Source: Struthio camelus | Taxonomy: Eukaryota; Chordata; Aves; Struthioniformes; Struthionidae | Direction: 5' to 3' | NCBI RefSeq assembly: GCF_040807025.1 | Contig: NC_090943.1 | Coordinates: 21,915,213 to 21,979,212, forward strand | DNA: 64,000 nt | In this document: positions 13,236 through 24,700 of the stretch, piece after piece | How positions within the stretch are numbered: the first letter of the stretch is position 1 | Layout of the letters: every line of letters starts with the position of its first letter | Made by a program: the position numbers and the translations under genes | The notes under the pieces: generated by a model | The model's input: the letters and a program-made list of their open reading frames with translations, nothing else | What the model was told of the DNA's origin: nothing | Database searches by the model: none

Positions 13236-16200
13236 GGGGCAGGGTGGGGGTGAGGAGAGGTGCCTTCTGCTTCCTGCCAAGTAAAAAGCCTCTATGATTG
13301 AAACTTAGGTGGTAGGACAAGAGGATGTGCTTGGAATTGGTTTCCAGTGAAGCCAGGTGCTGAAAAGGGATTTTTATACAAGCAGAAACCATTCATGCAC
13401 CCGAGTGAAGCCAATTCTCTTTACCTTTGATGTACTGTTAAAATGTTTGCATTCCACGTGGGACTGTGACTCACTTCTGGTGATGTTCAAACAGGCGTCA
13501 GCGCCCCTTAATTTGGACTCTCAGAACACTCACTTTATTTTAGGATTACTTGTCCTACATGAAAAAAATGAAGCATAGCCAAAAGTATTGGAAGGATTGA
13601 GGCAGATACAACGTATGTAAAGCATTTGTAGGATTACAGCCCATTATCACTTCCACTATGGTCGTGAACTGAAATCACAGAATGAATTTATGTCATTGTA
13701 GTCACTTTACTAGTAAATTGTTAATGTTGCAAGTTCAGGTCAGGAAGAGCTTGAAGAAAGCACATCTACAACTTCTTGCCATAATTATTAAGAGAATGAG
13801 AACAATTTGCTGCATGAACTAGCTCTGTTAATTTTTAAGCTTGCTCTGGTGCAAAAATCCACTCAGAGCTTTGTATCAAAAATACAATCACTCAACCTTT
13901 GTTTCCAATTCTAACACAAATTTAAGGCAATAACAGGAGAAATTAGACAAGTACTTTCCTTCCCCCTGGAGGCTGAAGGTGACGCTTCTGAGCTCTGGCT
14001 GGTCTTTTCTAAATCCTGGCCCTTGCAGCTCAAGTCTTTCAAAGTGCGAGGGTGTGTCACTGCAGCTGCTGCATCAAAAAAAATCAAAGAGATTTGATTA
14101 ATATAAACTTCAAAATCATGCCATTTTTCCTTCAAAAAATACTTCAAACACAGCAAGAAGTGTCATCTCCCAGCTGACGGAGGTTAATCTACTTAATCTC
14201 CTCTTTTCTTTGCATCTGAATGCAAACTACTGGAATATACCCAATTATGTCTCACCAGTCAAAATAAATTCCTCATTCCGACTACTTCAATCGGATTTTA
14301 AGAAGAGATTTCTAGTTCTTTTGCAATATCAATCTGGCTTCTAAACCCACAAAACTATTTAAAGCAAGATGAACAAAACAGGAACCACAACTTCCTGACT
14401 GCCATACTGTCAGAATGGGGCAATTACAGGATTCTGGACTTAAATTCTTTCTTGATTTGAAACCTCTGATTTCAGTGGATGGGGCAGGGGTGGGAGTTAG
14501 AGCAGTATCAGGCCCACTGTCTGTAGTAACAGCATGAATATGTTATTTTACACAGGAAAATCTCCTAACACCATTAGATTTATAGTCTACGAACTCCTAA
14601 ATTTGCACATAAAAGGCTAATTTCTGGCGTTCTTAATCATTGCTTCCAGGAGCTTTCTCTAGTCAATGATTTTTAAGAATGAAGTAAAAGTATCTCAAAC
14701 TCAAACTTTCTTCTTCATATAATTAAACTATCTACTGTTTAAAGTCATTGATATAATAGAAAGCTAAATTTATTACCATCTTAAGAAGTTTCCTTGTGCC
14801 AGTGCAATGCACCTTTTCCCAAAGAGTAATATCTCATTTACAGGCCAGCAAGCTTTTCTCTGGTTTGTATTTTCTAATGTTCTTTTATTCTCTCATTTTT
14901 TCTCTTCTGTTCATTGTTATGAATCAGATATTTAAAATGCTCCAAAGTTCCATGAAATTGCACAAATTTTTCTTGGCAGGCTTAAAGAGTAGAAGCATTA
15001 ATTCTGCCCCCCAGCCTTTGTGAGAGCTCTGAAGTTGTGACATGAAATGACACAGCCAAACATGCAAGCAGGATCCTACATATATTTCAGTTCTTAGTGT
15101 AATACAAGACTGTAAGTAAAACACTCAGCTTTAAGTTTGTAGGAAAGAACAATTCTAAATCCCTTCTACGAGATTAAATGGAAAAGTAATTTAAACGAAA
15201 TTGAGGTGAAATAACCCCCCCTCCTTTTTTTTGCTGTACTTATGTCATGACTGGAAAGCTGCAGTCCATGTTCAGAGATAAACAAACAATTTCTAGTGTC
15301 ACCTAAACGTAATATGCTAACATTTAAAATTCAATTGTCAGTTCTTTAAAAGCTCATTACGACTTGATACTCATACCGAGATAGTGATGAGAAGTTTTGC
15401 CACTTGCAGAATTAATTAGCTTGATGTACATATTGGAATAATAGGAGCCAACAAATCAAATCACAAATGCTTACTTAATGCTTCACTTGGCATTATTTTC
15501 AACTTGGTGATTCAAATGTTTTTGGAGACTAAATTATTTATTTCAACTTTTCCAGTTACGGAAGATTCTTATGAGACTGCTTTTGGTGGCTATTTTAGAG
15601 GAGAAAATCCAGGCTGTACTTTTCCTTAGCACTTTCCTATATTTAAATAGCCTCTTGGAACCAGTTATGGTGAGACGGTGGCCAAATTCCCAATTGCTAC
15701 TGGATAAAAAACAAATACAACAAATAGACAGAGAGGGCAATATTATGATGTTTTGGCAATAATAAATGTGCGTATAAATTTTTGGCATTGCCTTTCAGTT
15801 GTGCTGATCAAATTGAAATGACATTGAAGAAACGTTAACCTCAATTGCAAGCTCCCTGCTGTCCCTGCAGGCACCTCTGGGTGAGCTGCATGGAGAAAAC
15901 AATGAATTTGGAAACAAAGCAGCACTACTAAAAGAAACTTTCAGCTCCTGCCTGTTATCTTGGAGCTTGAGGAAAATTGTGTGGAGTGAAGCATAGCTCC
16001 CACCCTGCACTTTGGCTGAAAGGTAGGGGAGGGTGGGGCAGAAGCAAATTTGGTCTGATGATACTGTCTTTTTTTTAAGAAAAAAGGAAAGCAGGGGGTA
16101 AAGGCTAGTCTAGGAGCAGTGCCATCTGCCATGGCTGAGAAGTGGCATTGAATGAAAATGCAGTGGGCAGGGGTCTTGGCAGGGCTAAGTAATCCAGCTA

Positions 16201-16358
16201 ATTGCTGCTTCCTGGGTGATGGGGGAGCAAGACAACAACTGGATGCAGATAAAGCCGATCTTGCTCCTTATCTGCATTTCTGAATCTTATCTGTGGGATT
16301 GGGTGGAATCAATAAGGATTCACTGAGTCCGTTAGGTATTGAAATATGATATAAATTA

Positions 16359-16374
16359 AAAATATATAAGTATA

Positions 16375-16405
<31 letters not shown>

Positions 16406-16460
16406 ATATACAAATATATAAATATATAAATATATAAGTATATAAATATATAAATATAAA
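16359..16460. repeat. Compound TAAA / TATAAA microsatellite
   Basis: About 100 bp built of TAAA tetramers (centre about 16,375-16,408) grading into ATATAA-type units on both sides. The resulting Tyr/Ile/Leu-rich open frames on the minus strand are translation artefacts of the repeat. Confidence 0.92.
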
Positions 16461-19400
16461 TGAGGCTGCACTGTGGCATGATTAGGGTACTTTGGAGAAC
16501 TTTGCTACACCAGGATTTCCTATATTTCATAACACATCCAGCAGTCAATATTGGCCAAGAGACAACACCAAAGGGTGCAATTTAAAGTAAAAATCAGCTC
16601 CTAGCATGGTAAAAATCAACAGTAGAATGCTTTCAGATCCCATGCAAAACCCTCTGCTAAAAATATACATTTGTTTGTAATTGGAAAAGAAGGGAGACAC
16701 ACATGCAGAAACGGGATTTGAAGACGAAACTAGTTATGTAGGTTAATCGCTATGAAAGAAAACTGTGAGGAAAGTGATTGGCACCTAAACCAGCTAGACA
16801 AAGAAGTAAAAAGATAGTGAAGTAACTTCAGTGTTAGTAGTTGCAGAGAAATATACACTGGATGGAGAAACATACTGTTTTTCTCTTCCTTTAAAAGACC
16901 TTTGACCGTTAGAGCTGCATGGTCTTAGATTGAATAGAGGCACAGAAAAGTGAACAGTATGCCTTTACAGAAACAAGGGTGAGTTCTCCTCGAGGAGACT
17001 ACGTACCTTCTAGTCCAAACAGATCTTGTAGAATTAGAGCACTTGGAGATGGGCAAGCCTGAGCTATCCACATCTAATCACCCATATAACTTCTGCTGAG
17101 CACAAGATTCAGTAGTCCAAACATAGGGACCGGTGTCTCTTCCAACGCAGCAGGAAAACTTGCTTAATGTCCATTTGCTGCCCAGAAGTGCACAAATCTC
17201 ATACAGGTCCTTTGCCTTATATTCTAGCTCCACGTGGCAATCCTGCAAATCCAAGGCAATTCAATTGGCATTGTGTTCAGGCAGCTGAATTTACTTTTAC
17301 GTTCTTTTCCTTGCTTTTTTGGGCACTAGTTAACCCAGTTCTCAGAAATCCCACTCATGCCTAGACAAATTGTTATCCTCTCTAGAGCACAGCTGGAGAA
17401 AATATTTATGATGCTATTTACTGTGCTTAATGGGGAGCTGTGCAAACTGCATTTTAGACTAATTACTATTGGGTAACTCTTTGCCAAGTGTTTGTAATGG
17501 TGTCTGTTTGCTAGAAGACTATTAAGAGAGTTCATGATCTTGTCCTTATGGCATGTTTGAACTGCTTGTTTCATTTGACATCACTGGCAAATAGAACTTC
17601 CTTTTGGTAGAAAGTCATCTGGCTGCCCAACTGGCAACTGTGTGATGACAAAGACCATGAACATTTGTCTAGAAAAATCAGAGAAAAATGCTAGAAGCTT
17701 GCATCTTTTTTTTCTTTGCCCCCCCCCCCTTTTTTTCTTTTGTCAGCTGACAGTAAAATTAAGCAGGTCATTCATGTACCTACAGTAGTTCACAATCAGG
17801 GAGCTATTTTCACAACTGTGAAGGCTGAATTTTCCCTTTTATCCTTAAAAGAAAGCTTTAGTTCTGATTAAATTGCTTGGGGTCACCTGCAGTGCACAAG
17901 ATGTAGCATTAGTAAGTAAGCATTAGTAAGTTAAATATAAGCACTGTTAGCTTTGTCTGGCCCTGCATTCAATCACTTGTCGAAGAATTACGCTGACCAA
18001 TTTTTTTCTAATCCCTTGTATAGTGAATTAATTCCCTTGTTATAGTGAACTAATCTAATACACCTGACATCCTCTCCCTTTGCTGCAGTTGGTGGTGTTT
18101 TCAGTATTTACTCCTCTGATTGTATATTATTTATAGGGCAATAATGCCCAAACTGTATTGGGCAATTTCCAGGCATGCAGCAAATCGTGCTCAGTTTGCT
18201 GGAGAACTCCCATTCTAACTGTAGATGTGATGAGATGTGATGTGATCGAGACAGTGCTCGGTGATGAATTAACAATGAGAGATAAAATAGTCTTATAGTT
18301 CTTAAGTTATACAGATTTCCTGGTCTTTCCAAATTCCTTTCTGAAGTAAAGTGCATCCTTAAATAATGTTGTCCCTCTTTATCCCTTTAGCCTCGTATGC
18401 GTACTGTCTGTCCTCTCGTCGTTCGTTCTAGTCTCCTTCACCATCTACCAGCTTAACTGGCCTTCCCTACCCTGGTCTCCAGACGCACCCCCCCCGGCTG
18501 TCCTGCACTCGCGTGGCAGGACCCAGCCTCTTTGCTGCTAGTCAGCCTCTTCCCTTGGCGTGACTGCTGCTCTCTTTTACAACTCTGCTACTAGCAGAAG
18601 TTTTTCCAGGCCTGCTTTTCCCATTGCTGCTGGCTTTCTCGGCCCAAATTGCCTGAGCAGACATCACTTCAGAGAGTATTCCTACACATTTGGGGAGGAA
18701 CGCTCTCTTCCCATAAGAAGCGGGGAAGGACTGCTGGGGAGTAAGGACCCTATGGACTATCCAATTATGGGCTGACTCTTGTTCCTTGTGTAACGTTCCT
18801 TATATGAGGGTCATGAGTTGGGAAAAACTAGTGACTGTGGCTAGGTGGTTCTTCATTTTACCTAGCACGTACAAATTCCAGCATTACTGGTGTGATTTCT
18901 GTCTTCCAGACCTCGAGAATCCAAAACTTTTCTCTTATCACCCGGTGTTTATGTTTTGTAGTCTTGTAGGGTATGAAATTTTTCTTTGATGAAGCAGATG
19001 GCTCACTTTGTCCTCCCCTTTGTTTATTACATTTTGACACCTGGTTCTTTCATTTGGATTTATTATGAGATGCTGTTTTCCCCTGTGAGTGTTCAGAATT
19101 CAGATTCCTTTTTTTAATCTTGTTTTATCCACTTAGAAACACAACTGAGGAATTTTTTCCTTTTTATTTCCTGCTTAATGCTGAGATTTTCTTGTACAGA
19201 AGAACTACATTGTTTTCAAGTCAATAGCTACAAAACGAGACCCAGTGACCAGCTAAGTCATAACTCGGGGGTGTTTTTTTGTACATGTATGTTGTCTACA
19301 AATATGCTTGACTATGCCCTGGTATCTTTCAAAACTCATCAATTCTTCCTATAATATTTCTGAGAAGTAAATCACGGTGTGAACTTCAGGTCTGTCACAT

Positions 19401-19844
19401 TCGTCCTCACAAATCACACTTTAGTAGTCCGACGGCATGTTGACCAGTACAATGTTGAACTTAATTTGTCATCATTTTTATTATATGTGTTTCTTTACAC
19501 TTTATCTTTTATTGTTCTTCTTGTATTCATTTCACTTTGGCTTACTTTTCTCTTCTGTTTCCATTTTCTTTTCCCCAGGTAAATAAAATCCAAATATTTA
19601 GTTACCGCCCGTGGCAGCCACATTAAATGTTCATCTGGCCCAATTTAATGTCATACCTAAAGGCCAGCTTCAGAGAAAGAATTAAAACTTGCACAATTAC
19701 CTCTTCAGTTCCCTGTAGAACCTAATCAGTCTCATTCCCGGAAGATCAAAGGTTTATAGCCTAATTTTTTAAAATAAAGTTTTTTCTTCTAGTGTGTAAA
19801 TGATTGCTATTGAATACGTATAATAAATCTCATCATTTTTTTCA
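16461..19844. other. Intergenic DNA, no gene recognised
   Basis: No coding exon recognised. It contains a C11 tract flanked by T-rich DNA (17,719-17,729), a 14-bp tandem duplication (17,906-17,933) and an imperfect ~21-bp duplication (18,012-18,053). A perfect CArg-type sequence CCAATTATGG at 18,761-18,770 is expected a few times by chance in a window this size. The pyrimidine-rich stretch from about 19,020 may be more of the adjacent antisense CR1/L3 remnant, but is too diverged for me to assign. Confidence 0.5.
17719..17729. repeat. Poly-C tract (C11)
   Basis: Eleven consecutive C on the + strand, preceded by T8CTTTG and followed by T7. A homopolymer tract whose length may be unreliable in assembly. 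Confidence 0.85.
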
Positions 19845-20335
19845 GTTCTCTTGAGCACTTGGCCTGCTCTTGTGAATGAATTCCACAGACTATTAGTAAT
19901 ATATGATGTTTTTCTAAGTAAAGAAATGCTTTCTTCCATCAGGTTTAGGTTTTTGCTGTTACTGTCTTTGTTAATCTCTTTGTTGCTCTCTTTGTTAATC
20001 TCTTTGCTCTTGTACTAAAAGAATTAGTTTTTTTCTTCTCCACATTTTTCATTTTTCTCCTGTTCCCTCTCTTAATTAAACAGTCCCAATCTCTATCTGA
20101 AAGTTTTTCCTATGTTTCCATTCATTTGCCATCTGTCTCTAAAGCCATTTTATATCTCCTATGTCTTTTCTGAGATAAGCTGACCAGAAGTGAGTACATT
20201 AATTTGAGTGCAAGCATTGACTCATACAATGCTATTTTCAGTTCTTTCTACCCACTTCCGTACATACTAACATTTTATTTGTTTGCTTGTCCACCACTCT
20301 AAACTAAATGCAGCCACAAATACAGGTCCTCAAGA
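19845..20335 (-). repeat. Degenerate CR1/L3-type LINE fragment, antisense
   Basis: Read on the + strand, this segment follows the order of words I know from the reverse complement of amniote CR1/L3 3' ends: a GAATGAATTCCACAGAC block, pyrimidine-rich filler, GATAAGCTGACCAGAAGTG at about 20,174, then ACTAACATTTTATTTGTTTGC near 20,267. The element is therefore on the minus strand. It is old, with many mismatches and a 24-bp internal duplication at 19,957-20,004. No reverse transcriptase frame survives. Assignment is from memory of the family consensus, and the exact ends are uncertain. Confidence 0.55.
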
Positions 20336-20626
20336 ACAGTAGAGAAGGATATTTATTCTGTAGTCCAATAGTTAGAGCACTCATTTTGGGAATATGTCCA
20401 TTTTCTTACGCGAGGAGACTCTGAATGGAAAATGCACAAATAGTCTATGATCAGGATCCACATCTACTGCCTCTTTGCTGGGATTCTGTGCAGCCTTCTG
20501 AGGTCTCTGTCCATATGTTTGTACACATGACCCATCCCCAACTGCACAGTATTAACAAATTCTTGGAGGCAAAAGGAAAGAAAGAGTGTGGGCATGACTT
20601 TCTTCCTCACTGCTTGTCCTTAAGCA

Positions 20627-20680
20627 AACTGGCCAGAGCACTCCTCTGGTATGTTGAAGCTGTGGGTTCAAATTCCTCTG
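20627..20680 (+). repeat. Possible tRNA-derived SINE remnant
   Basis: The segment has a tRNA-like layout: ACTGGCCAGAGCACTC resembles an A-box region, followed about 30 nt later by GGTTCAAATTCC (20,665-20,676), close to the RNA polymerase III B-box consensus GGTTCGANNCC. A related word, TTAGAGCACTC, occurs near 20,372. It does not fold into a full tRNA cloverleaf that I can support, so an old SINE or a chance match is likelier than a gene. Confidence 0.25.
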
Positions 20681-21483
20681 TCAGTGAAGGGCTTACAATC
20701 TGTTTTTACATTCATTGGACCAGAGCTCTTATTCTGAGATGACAATGAAAACGTGGGCGGCAGCAGTATTTTTTGACCAGAGCTCAGTGCTGTGGTGTGT
20801 TATGCACTTTCCAAGCACAGGGAGGAAATCAAGCAATTCACTGTTGGATGTCATTAATCTGATCAAAGGTGGAAATGTACATCTGAGCTGGTAGTTTGTA
20901 CTTCCTTTATAGAGAGCAGTAGGTTAGGTGAACGAAGCCAGTCCCTTGTTTCTGATTCCAGGTGGCCTTGTGGAAGAGAGGTCCGAGCTGAGCCGAGGGG
21001 GCTTCTGGCCACACAAGCTGGTGCAGGTATGGGCTCCCAGGGCTTCTGGAAAATGCTTCTTTGTGTGCCTGTGGCTTCTCAAGTAAGCAGTGCTTTTTGG
21101 ATAGCTGTCTGGAAAGTGCCTAACTTCCATCCAAATTGCACTGTAAGTGCCTGGGTTTTCCTTTGATTCTCACCGTGAAGGTATGTTAAGATGGGGAGTG
21201 CAAGCAGAGATGTTCAGGCTGGTGAAGATCAAGTGAGTTCCAGACTGAGAAACAGGACGATCACATCAGCACGTGCCATGCTGGAGAGGTAAATTTAATA
21301 GCTTGGCTTAACTGCTACACTGCTACAGTGAGATTACTTAGGAGATGGTGGTGTACCTCTGCATGGCACTATCCTGCACTGTATGGATGGATGACCTCGG
21401 AGAAGATGTGGTTGCCTTTGCAGTCTCACATTTCAGGTAGAGCTTTTAGTCTGTCCATGCAGATATATCATGTATTGACTGGA

Positions 21484-21702
21484 TTAAAAAAAAAAAAACA
21501 CCCACTGTGAGGTTGATTAAGCATTGGGAAAGCTTTCCTGGTTGTAGAGAAGGAGGTTCCCTGGAGGTGTTCAAGACTTGACTGGACAAAGCCTCAAGCA
21601 ACCTGGTCTGTCGGTGTTGACCCTGCTTTGAGCAGGAGTTTGGACTAGAGACCTCCCAAGGTCTCTTCCAACCTGAATTGTCCTATGATCCTATGACCCT
21701 TG
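21484..21702 (+). repeat. CR1 LINE 3' end fragment, sense
   Basis: Good match in order and wording to the 3' end of avian CR1: ACTGTGAGGTTGATTAAGC, a GGTTCCCTGGAGGTGTTCAAGA block, GCTTTGAGCAGGAGTTTGGAC, CCTCCCAAGGTCTCTTCCAACC, and the terminal octamer-type repeats TCCTATGA TCCTATGA at 21,686-21,702. The terminal repeats on the right fix the element on the + strand. It is heavily 5' truncated, as almost all CR1 copies are, and carries no coding capacity. Confidence 0.88.
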
Positions 21703-24700
21703 TGTTTGGGAAACTCCTGCAGCTGGTTATCTATATCCTCCTCTATAACCATGGGTGAAATGGAGAAAGAAATTGAGTCATACCCTTTCCATGTTTTACC
21801 TGTAGCCGTTACCTTCTGAGTCCTTCCTCCTTGGAAGGAGACATTTTACAAAAGTGACTATATTCTAGGTGAAAGCAATGAGAAGAAGAAAGTATGATCA
21901 GAAATTCTGTATCTAAATACTTATATGTATTTCACAACTGCAGAAATTTGAATTTTACATGTTTCTCTCCTTGTGTGATGTTCTTGAAGGGATATCAGAA
22001 GTTGGCAGCTCTGCATAAGTGCATGAGCTACTCATGGTCAGAGATATCAGCCATGGACAGGACATATAATGAGTGCTCGTGTCTTAGGAAACATCCAAAT
22101 ATAGCCCCCGTGGTAGAATGGCTGAGGCATCAATGGAATGTGTGATGCTAATGTGAGGTGTTTGATTTTATGCTTGGCGTCTAGATAAAGCAGTTAACCA
22201 GTTGAGAAATGTATAATGGGCATACGATAGATAACATGTGATACAGCATAGTGGAAATAATCAAATATTTGCAAGGGGAAACTGGGATCATGATTGATTC
22301 ATGACATGAGGTGATTCAGGTCAGCTTGATGATCCTCCTAGGTACAGGCAGGTCACCAGTAGCAGAATTTTGCTCTCTTCTAAACTGTCCCAGAAAGGAA
22401 ACATGAGAGTTAAGTGTTTAGCTGAGTTGTGCTGCTGGCCCAAAGGTGGCTGAGTTTGGAAGAGCTGGGGTAAGAAGCAGACCTCAGGGTAGGCAGTGTG
22501 GGCCCTGGAGAGCCTGTAGTCCCTTGCAACGACCAACAACCCCCGTGGGCCAGAAAGGCCACAGGGAGAACGAGGCTGCAAGGAGCTAGCAATCTGGATA
22601 CTTGCTTTTAGAGATAACTATGTAAGACTGAATCCTACAACGGCTAAAAAGCATGCATTCATTTTTCAGTGTATGGCTCTGAAACTTTGGGAAAGCAGGT
22701 AATGACTCCCATCTTTATTTCATTCTGCAGGAGAACAGTGAAGTGATAGGTCCATTTGTTTATTTTTCAATGTCAACTGGAATTTTTTTCCTCCTTTATT
22801 TCATCCTTTCTTCTATCATTCTTTCTTTCGTCAGCTGATTTGTATTTCAGGTTTGATACTGAACCATGCCATTTAATGCAGTATGTAAATACCATCCTTA
22901 TGTTATAAACACAATTGTGTTTAATGAACCACTGTGTTTCAGTGCTGACTAGAGGCCGTTGTCTTACATGAGTCAGAAACCTAGACACAGTATATGTTTA
23001 GCATGCAGTCTAAAAGAGTGCATAGAGACATTCCTAAGTCTGAGTGCTAAAAGTCTGCCCGAAAATGCCTCTAGCTGGTCAAGTGCAAGGTATCTTGCAT
23101 AAATATCATTTAATATGTCATTTCAATAACTTTAATAAAGTATATTCAAAGAATAAAACAATCAAGGAAGCATATACTTTTCATTTAGGCCTGGGATTGA
23201 TTTCCACATTAATATGAAGAAAGAGCATGCAACTGCATGAGTGTAATAGCAACACCACTGATATCTTAGCTCATAAGGTCGTTCATCTAAAATCTTCAAA
23301 CAGTTGGCTCAAAGCCTAAAGAGAATACAAGTTTAGGTATAGATGAGTAGTCCGGAAATCTTTGTTGCCTCTAGCACAGATTGCATGGATAGAAATTCTT
23401 ATTGTCCATGAAAGCAAAATTATTGGCCCCCCCCCCCCCATTTTTTTTCTATTTCCCTCTTTGGACTGTATGCAGATAACCAGATCTTCTCCACAACTCT
23501 CCAGGCTTTTTCTCTTGACTTCAATAATTTTCCATGTCATTGAAAGCATTATTACAAAGTTTAAGGATAGATGACATTTCTCAGAAAGGCAAAATTCCTG
23601 GACTCAAATGACTTGTGAGAATCTCAGCTTTTTATTTCTAAAGTTTTCTGAGAAAATGATTGAGGAGAAAAGCTTGTGACTATATAAAGAAAAAAAGAGG
23701 TAGAAAAACTGAACATTCTATTATGCTATTTTAGGCTTCTTTCTTTTTTTTCCTTTCCTTTTTGTTAGCCTATTTTGATAATGTGTACTATAACATGTCT
23801 AATAATAATCTAGCTTCAATTTAGTATTCCTGTAATTCTGCACCTTTGCAAAGATATTCCAGTGAGACACATCTATAGAAACCCAACCTTCTGATTAAAT
23901 AGGTTAACAATGTAAATCTGTATTTTTAATAAAATCGAAAATATTTAACCCTCAGTGTTGTAAACTGGTGTAAAATATGCAGCACAGGATCCATATGAAA
24001 TTGAGAATGATGCAGAAAAGTGTCAGAAGGATATTTTAATACAGTAGATTATTTTTTGCCTTATTCCTATAACAATATTGGAACAACGTAACAACCAGAA
24101 AGTTCCTGCAATCTCATGGTGACAGCTGGGAGAATTTGGTATCAAAGCAATCCCCATACCAATAGTCCATCAAAGAAAAGCAGCAGCTAAAAAGTCAGAG
24201 AGGAAAGATGCCTTTCCTTTGGCAAATCCTACGTGTTATATCCACCAGATGGTGCCACGCTTCAGCAGAAGTCTGGCCTCTCTTTTTGGGAGGCTGCTGC
24301 TTTGGTAGAGTTCATTTCCTCGGCTCAGAGAAACAAGTGTTTTCTCTCTTTTCCTAAGAACAGATTTCAGGTTATCAGATGCACTTTTTAATCTGCGACA
24401 TGACTTCTTTATATGACAAGCTAGAAAAGCTTTTTTGATTTCATACTTTTTTTCTTTGTCTGAATTACCTAAATTAATTGTTCCCCTTCTGCGATATGGA
24501 AACTGAAGTGAGCAAGAGGCTTGGAAAATCACAAAGGAAGCTCTGTTACACAAGCCAGCTCCTTAAGTGCTGTCTCCATCATGCAGTAGATACTTTATTC
24601 TACTTTCCACCTACATTTGCCACCGATATAATTTTTCACTTTGAAAATAATACGTGCACTGCTGCATATGCAAATGCATCCAGTATCTCCACCTGGAACA

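Larger units (their letters stand above)
2642..16358. other. Intergenic DNA with two small GC-rich islets
   Basis: About 13.7 kb without a recognisable gene. Open frames cluster where local GC rises (8.15-8.6, 9.5-10.2, 12.86-13.4 kb). They overlap one another on both strands, as expected when GC-rich DNA depletes stop codons, and none has a recognisable domain. A short TTTA run lies at 11,102-11,131 and a T run near 10,220. I saw no intact mobile element. Confidence 0.55.

Noticed and set aside
16268..16548. Tyr/Ile/Leu/Phe repeat open frames on the minus strand
   Set aside because: Translation of the TAAA/TATA microsatellite.
18761..18770. Perfect CArG box CCAATTATGG
   Set aside because: Several such matches are expected by chance in 64 kb, and it lies 34 kb from the NEBL start with no companion motifs.
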